Shown one piece after another: positions 12,653 through 14,899 of a stretch of 14,899 nucleotides of DNA. The translations under genes were made by a program, and so were the position numbers. How positions within the stretch are numbered: position 1 is the stretch's first letter; each line of letters opens with the position of its first letter. This DNA comes from Vescimonas sp963650985 (GTDB taxonomy: Bacteria; Bacillota; Clostridia; Oscillospirales; Oscillospiraceae): positions 1-14,899 of the forward strand of contig CAVJNL010000045.1 of the NCBI GenBank assembly GCA_963650985.1. Direction: 5' to 3'. The notes under the pieces were generated by a model. That model was not told the DNA's origin. It saw only the letters and a list, made by a program, of their open reading frames with translations, and did no database searches.

Positions 12653-14875
12653 TTACGCTTCCCGCTTTTTCTTGCCCAGCACGAAGGCCGCACCGATAGC
12701 TGCCACAGGCAACGCCACGACCCACGCCGTCACGCCGGTGTCGCCAGTCGCTGGGGTGTCCGTGCCGCTGTTGCCGCCGTCGCCGGGCTTACCGGTGTAG
12801 CAGAGCTTCTCCGCGTCCGCGCCCAGGGGGTCGTCGGTGCGGTTGTGGTCGGTTTTTATCACGCCATAAATACCGGGCAGGCTCTTGGAAGTGTCAAAAT
12901 AGACCGCGCCGCTTTTCGTTTCATGGCTTGTGCAGCTGGTGTCCACATAATCCACAGCGCCGATGCCCTTGTCCGCGCCGCAGCCGGAGCGGTAATAGTT
13001 GTCCGCAATATTGTCGAACTTATTCAGGCTCCGATAGTAGCCGATAACGCCGCCCACATTCTTCGTGCCGCTGACTTTTCCTGTGAAGGCGTTGCCCACA
13101 ACGGTGTAGGCGTTCCACGCCTGGTTCACGCTCTTGTCGCCGCCGGTGATGCCGCCCACATTTTCGTTGCCCTGGACGGTGCCGGACGCCTTGCAGGATT
13201 CGATCGTCACCTTAATGCCATTGGGGGCCGCCGGGCCGGTATACATCGAGCCCACGATACCGCCGGCGAATTTGCCGGTGGCAATAACCGTGCCGTCAAA
13301 GCTGCAATTTTTGACCGTGCACTGGCCCATAGCATTGTCACGAGAGCCAATGATGCCGCCCACATAATTCACGCCCTTGACGGTGGCATGGCTGACGCAA
13401 TTTTCAATGACGCCTTGGAAACGACCGGCAAATGCACCAATCTCACTTTGAGTGCCGTCATAACCAATAACAACATTTTCTTCAATGGTGCAGTTGCGGA
13501 TGGTGGTGATAAAGGCGGCGCTGGCTCCGGCAAAGCCGTTTACATTATCATCCACCTCCGCGCCGATCAAGCCGGACTTGAGGGTTTTAGTGCCGGATTT
13601 TAGCGTCACATTTTCAATGATGATCGCAAAAGTATCCCCATCTGTAAATCCGACACCGTGAAGACCATCTACCAGACCGTAGCCGTTGATCTCTTCACCA
13701 TAGATGTTCAGGTCCTTGACCGTGGTGTTCTTAACATAGGCCAGCAGCGGCTTTCCGCCCTTGGGGATGGTCAGCAGCTTGTTATTGCCCAGGATGGTGC
13801 CGGAAAAGGCGCGGAGGTTGTCTTTTTCAGCCGCGTAGTTGGGATTGAACTTGTTCGTCCCGTCCACTGTGCAGCCGATGGGCGTCCAGTCATTCGGCAA
13901 GGTAATATCCTCTTCCATGCGGAAATAATATCCCTCGAAGCTGTTGCCAGCAGCCACCATTTCGCGGATCTCTTCCAGATCCTCCGCCGTGCGGATCAAT
14001 TTCGGATCTTCTGCCGTTCCGCTGCCGTCAAGGGAAAATCCGCCCTTTTTGACCACGATCTTGGCCCGATCGCTAATTGCTTTAGCGGATTCGTAAACCT
14101 CTGTGCCAACCTTTAGATGGTCTTGCACTTCACAGTAATAGTATGCCGTTCCGATTTCATTGGTCGGAGGAGCGTAGGTGTTGGCAGTCGCGCCATCAAT
14201 GGCCGTTCCGGCATCGGTTTCGCTGGCGGCCTTATACCACTGGTAAGTAAGATGGTTCGTCTTATCCGTATTACTGGCGCTATTAACGGAAACGGTCAGC
14301 GGTGTCGCCGACTCATCCTGCTTATAGGACGCAGATACAGGCTGAGCCAGAATTTTCGGCGTCAAAAGCGGATTTTCCCCTGTTACGGCACATGTAAATG
14401 TGAGAATCTTATCGTATTTTACCCCGTCAACCGTGCAGGTAACCGTACACATATACTTATTGACCATAGCATTAGAGCCGGCATAAATTCCGTCCATGGA
14501 CAGTGCAGCGCCTGTCTCTCCCAATTCAACCTGGAATTGCTTGTTTGTCGTTCCAATCCACTGCATGAGTATCCGGGTCCACTTGTATGTTGTATTGGCA
14601 GCATACTGCGGGTCTACGCTGACGGAAAACACCACTTTGTCGCTTTGCTTCAGCGGTATTTTGGCGGCAACAGTGGTGGATGAGGTGTTTACCTTACTTT
14701 CTTCCAGTACCACCTGCGTTTCATCCGTGCTTTCATAAATCTTTTTCCCGTTTTGGGAAACGGCCCAACCCACCTTGATCGTGGGTGCGGTGCTGTCCTC
14801 TGCCCAAATGGCGGTGGGCAGCAGCGACAGGGCCATGACCAGCACCAGCAGCAGAGATAAGATTCGTTTTTTCAT
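12653..14875 (-). CDS. Secreted surface protein with Ig-like and GLUG repeats and a sortase-like C-terminus
   Basis: A 740-residue exported protein. Residues 1-25 are a signal peptide (KKR, then a long hydrophobic stretch, cleavage probably after IWA). Two Ig-like regions follow: about 27-170, and about 175-275 with the YQWYK...YYCEV pattern. A segment beginning GSGTAEDPKLI (from about residue 283) matches the lead-in usual for GLUG proteins. Repeats with G-G-I-I/V-G cores, such as VGGIIGSRDN, AGGIVGSMY, VGGITGGD and VGGVIGYY, are GLUG motifs expected to form a beta-helix. The C-terminus is TPATGD (707-712), a hydrophobic segment and KKKREA, a sortase-type sorting signal in a non-LPXTG form. 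ATG 14875 has GAAAGGAAG about 12 nt upstream. It is probably wall-anchored and adhesive; the ligand is unknown. Base composition is lower in GC than its neighbours. Confidence 0.85.
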   Translation of the reverse strand: MKKRILSLLLVLVMALSLLPTAIWAEDSTAPTIKVGWAVSQNGKKIYESTDETQVVLEESKVNTSSTTVAAKIPLKQSDKVVFSVSVDPQYAANTTYKWTRILMQWIGTTNKQFQVELGETGAALSMDGIYAGSNAMVNKYMCTVTCTVDGVKYDKILTFTCAVTGENPLLTPKILAQPVSASYKQDESATPLTVSVNSASNTDKTNHLTYQWYKAASETDAGTAIDGATANTYAPPTNEIGTAYYYCEVQDHLKVGTEVYESAKAISDRAKIVVKKGGFSLDGSGTAEDPKLIRTAEDLEEIREMVAAGNSFEGYYFRMEEDITLPNDWTPIGCTVDGTNKFNPNYAAEKDNLRAFSGTILGNNKLLTIPKGGKPLLAYVKNTTVKDLNIYGEEINGYGLVDGLHGVGFTDGDTFAIIIENVTLKSGTKTLKSGLIGAEVDDNVNGFAGASAAFITTIRNCTIEENVVIGYDGTQSEIGAFAGRFQGVIENCVSHATVKGVNYVGGIIGSRDNAMGQCTVKNCSFDGTVIATGKFAGGIVGSMYTGPAAPNGIKVTIESCKASGTVQGNENVGGITGGDKSVNQAWNAYTVVGNAFTGKVSGTKNVGGVIGYYRSLNKFDNIADNYYRSGCGADKGIGAVDYVDTSCTSHETKSGAVYFDTSKSLPGIYGVIKTDHNRTDDPLGADAEKLCYTGKPGDGGNSGTDTPATGDTGVTAWVVALPVAAIGAAFVLGKKKREA

Positions 14876-14899
14876 CTCTTTTGTTTCTTCCTTTCAAAT

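Noticed and set aside
12494..13603. A 369-codon plus-strand frame running from the UvrA-like gene into the surface protein region
   Set aside because: It crosses the bidirectional terminator and is antisense to the GLUG repeats, and its protein shows no coherent domain.

Overview
The window looks like the chromosome of an anaerobic gut Clostridium of the Oscillospiraceae type (Flavonifractor, Lawsonibacter, Oscillibacter and relatives). The reasons are GC-rich coding sequence with strong AGGAGG ribosome binding sites, oxygen-sensitive enzymes (a pyruvate:ferredoxin oxidoreductase start, a glycyl radical enzyme and its radical-SAM activase, an Fe-type alcohol dehydrogenase), a sortase-type surface protein with GLUG repeats, and a GTAGGG...CCCTAC intergenic repeat of the sort common in these genomes. 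The genus is inferred, not proven.

Layout. Positions 1-40 (minus) hold the first 13 codons of a probable pyruvate:ferredoxin oxidoreductase. It is divergent from an opine dehydrogenase-family gene at 411-1676 (plus), which has highly biased codons, an AT-rich palindrome touching its Shine-Dalgarno, and two hairpins behind it. A MATE exporter (1942-3294) follows under its own promoter. After a 316-bp spacer rich in short repeats comes a compact unit: glycyl radical enzyme (3611-6007), radical-SAM activase (6113-6907) and an AraC-family regulator with a cupin domain (6945-7658), closed by a terminator. A 53-nt hairpin separates the enzyme and activase genes. An intergenic repeat and a second terminator lead into a convergent YqhD/BDH-type alcohol dehydrogenase (7941-9125, minus). 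Divergent from it are a TPR protein (9358-10296) and, 6 bp later, a UvrA-like ABC ATPase lacking the UvrB-binding insert (10303-12576). A bidirectional terminator separates this pair from a secreted, probably wall-anchored GLUG/Ig-like protein (12653-14875, minus).

How the genes may work together. The most interesting part is the glycyl radical unit. The enzyme has the dehydratase/lyase signature (GCVE, and RVAGY near the C-terminus). Compared from memory with hydroxyproline dehydratase and diol dehydratases, its pocket residues differ, so no substrate is assigned. The activase lacks the extra Fe-S insert usual for dehydratase-class activases. The linked AraC/cupin protein is the natural candidate to sense the substrate and act on the repeats upstream of the enzyme. 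The alcohol dehydrogenase shares a 12-bp upstream motif with the enzyme gene and could reduce an aldehyde product, but that is inference. The opine dehydrogenase and the oxidoreductase both belong to pyruvate/redox metabolism; a functional link to the glycyl radical unit is not shown.
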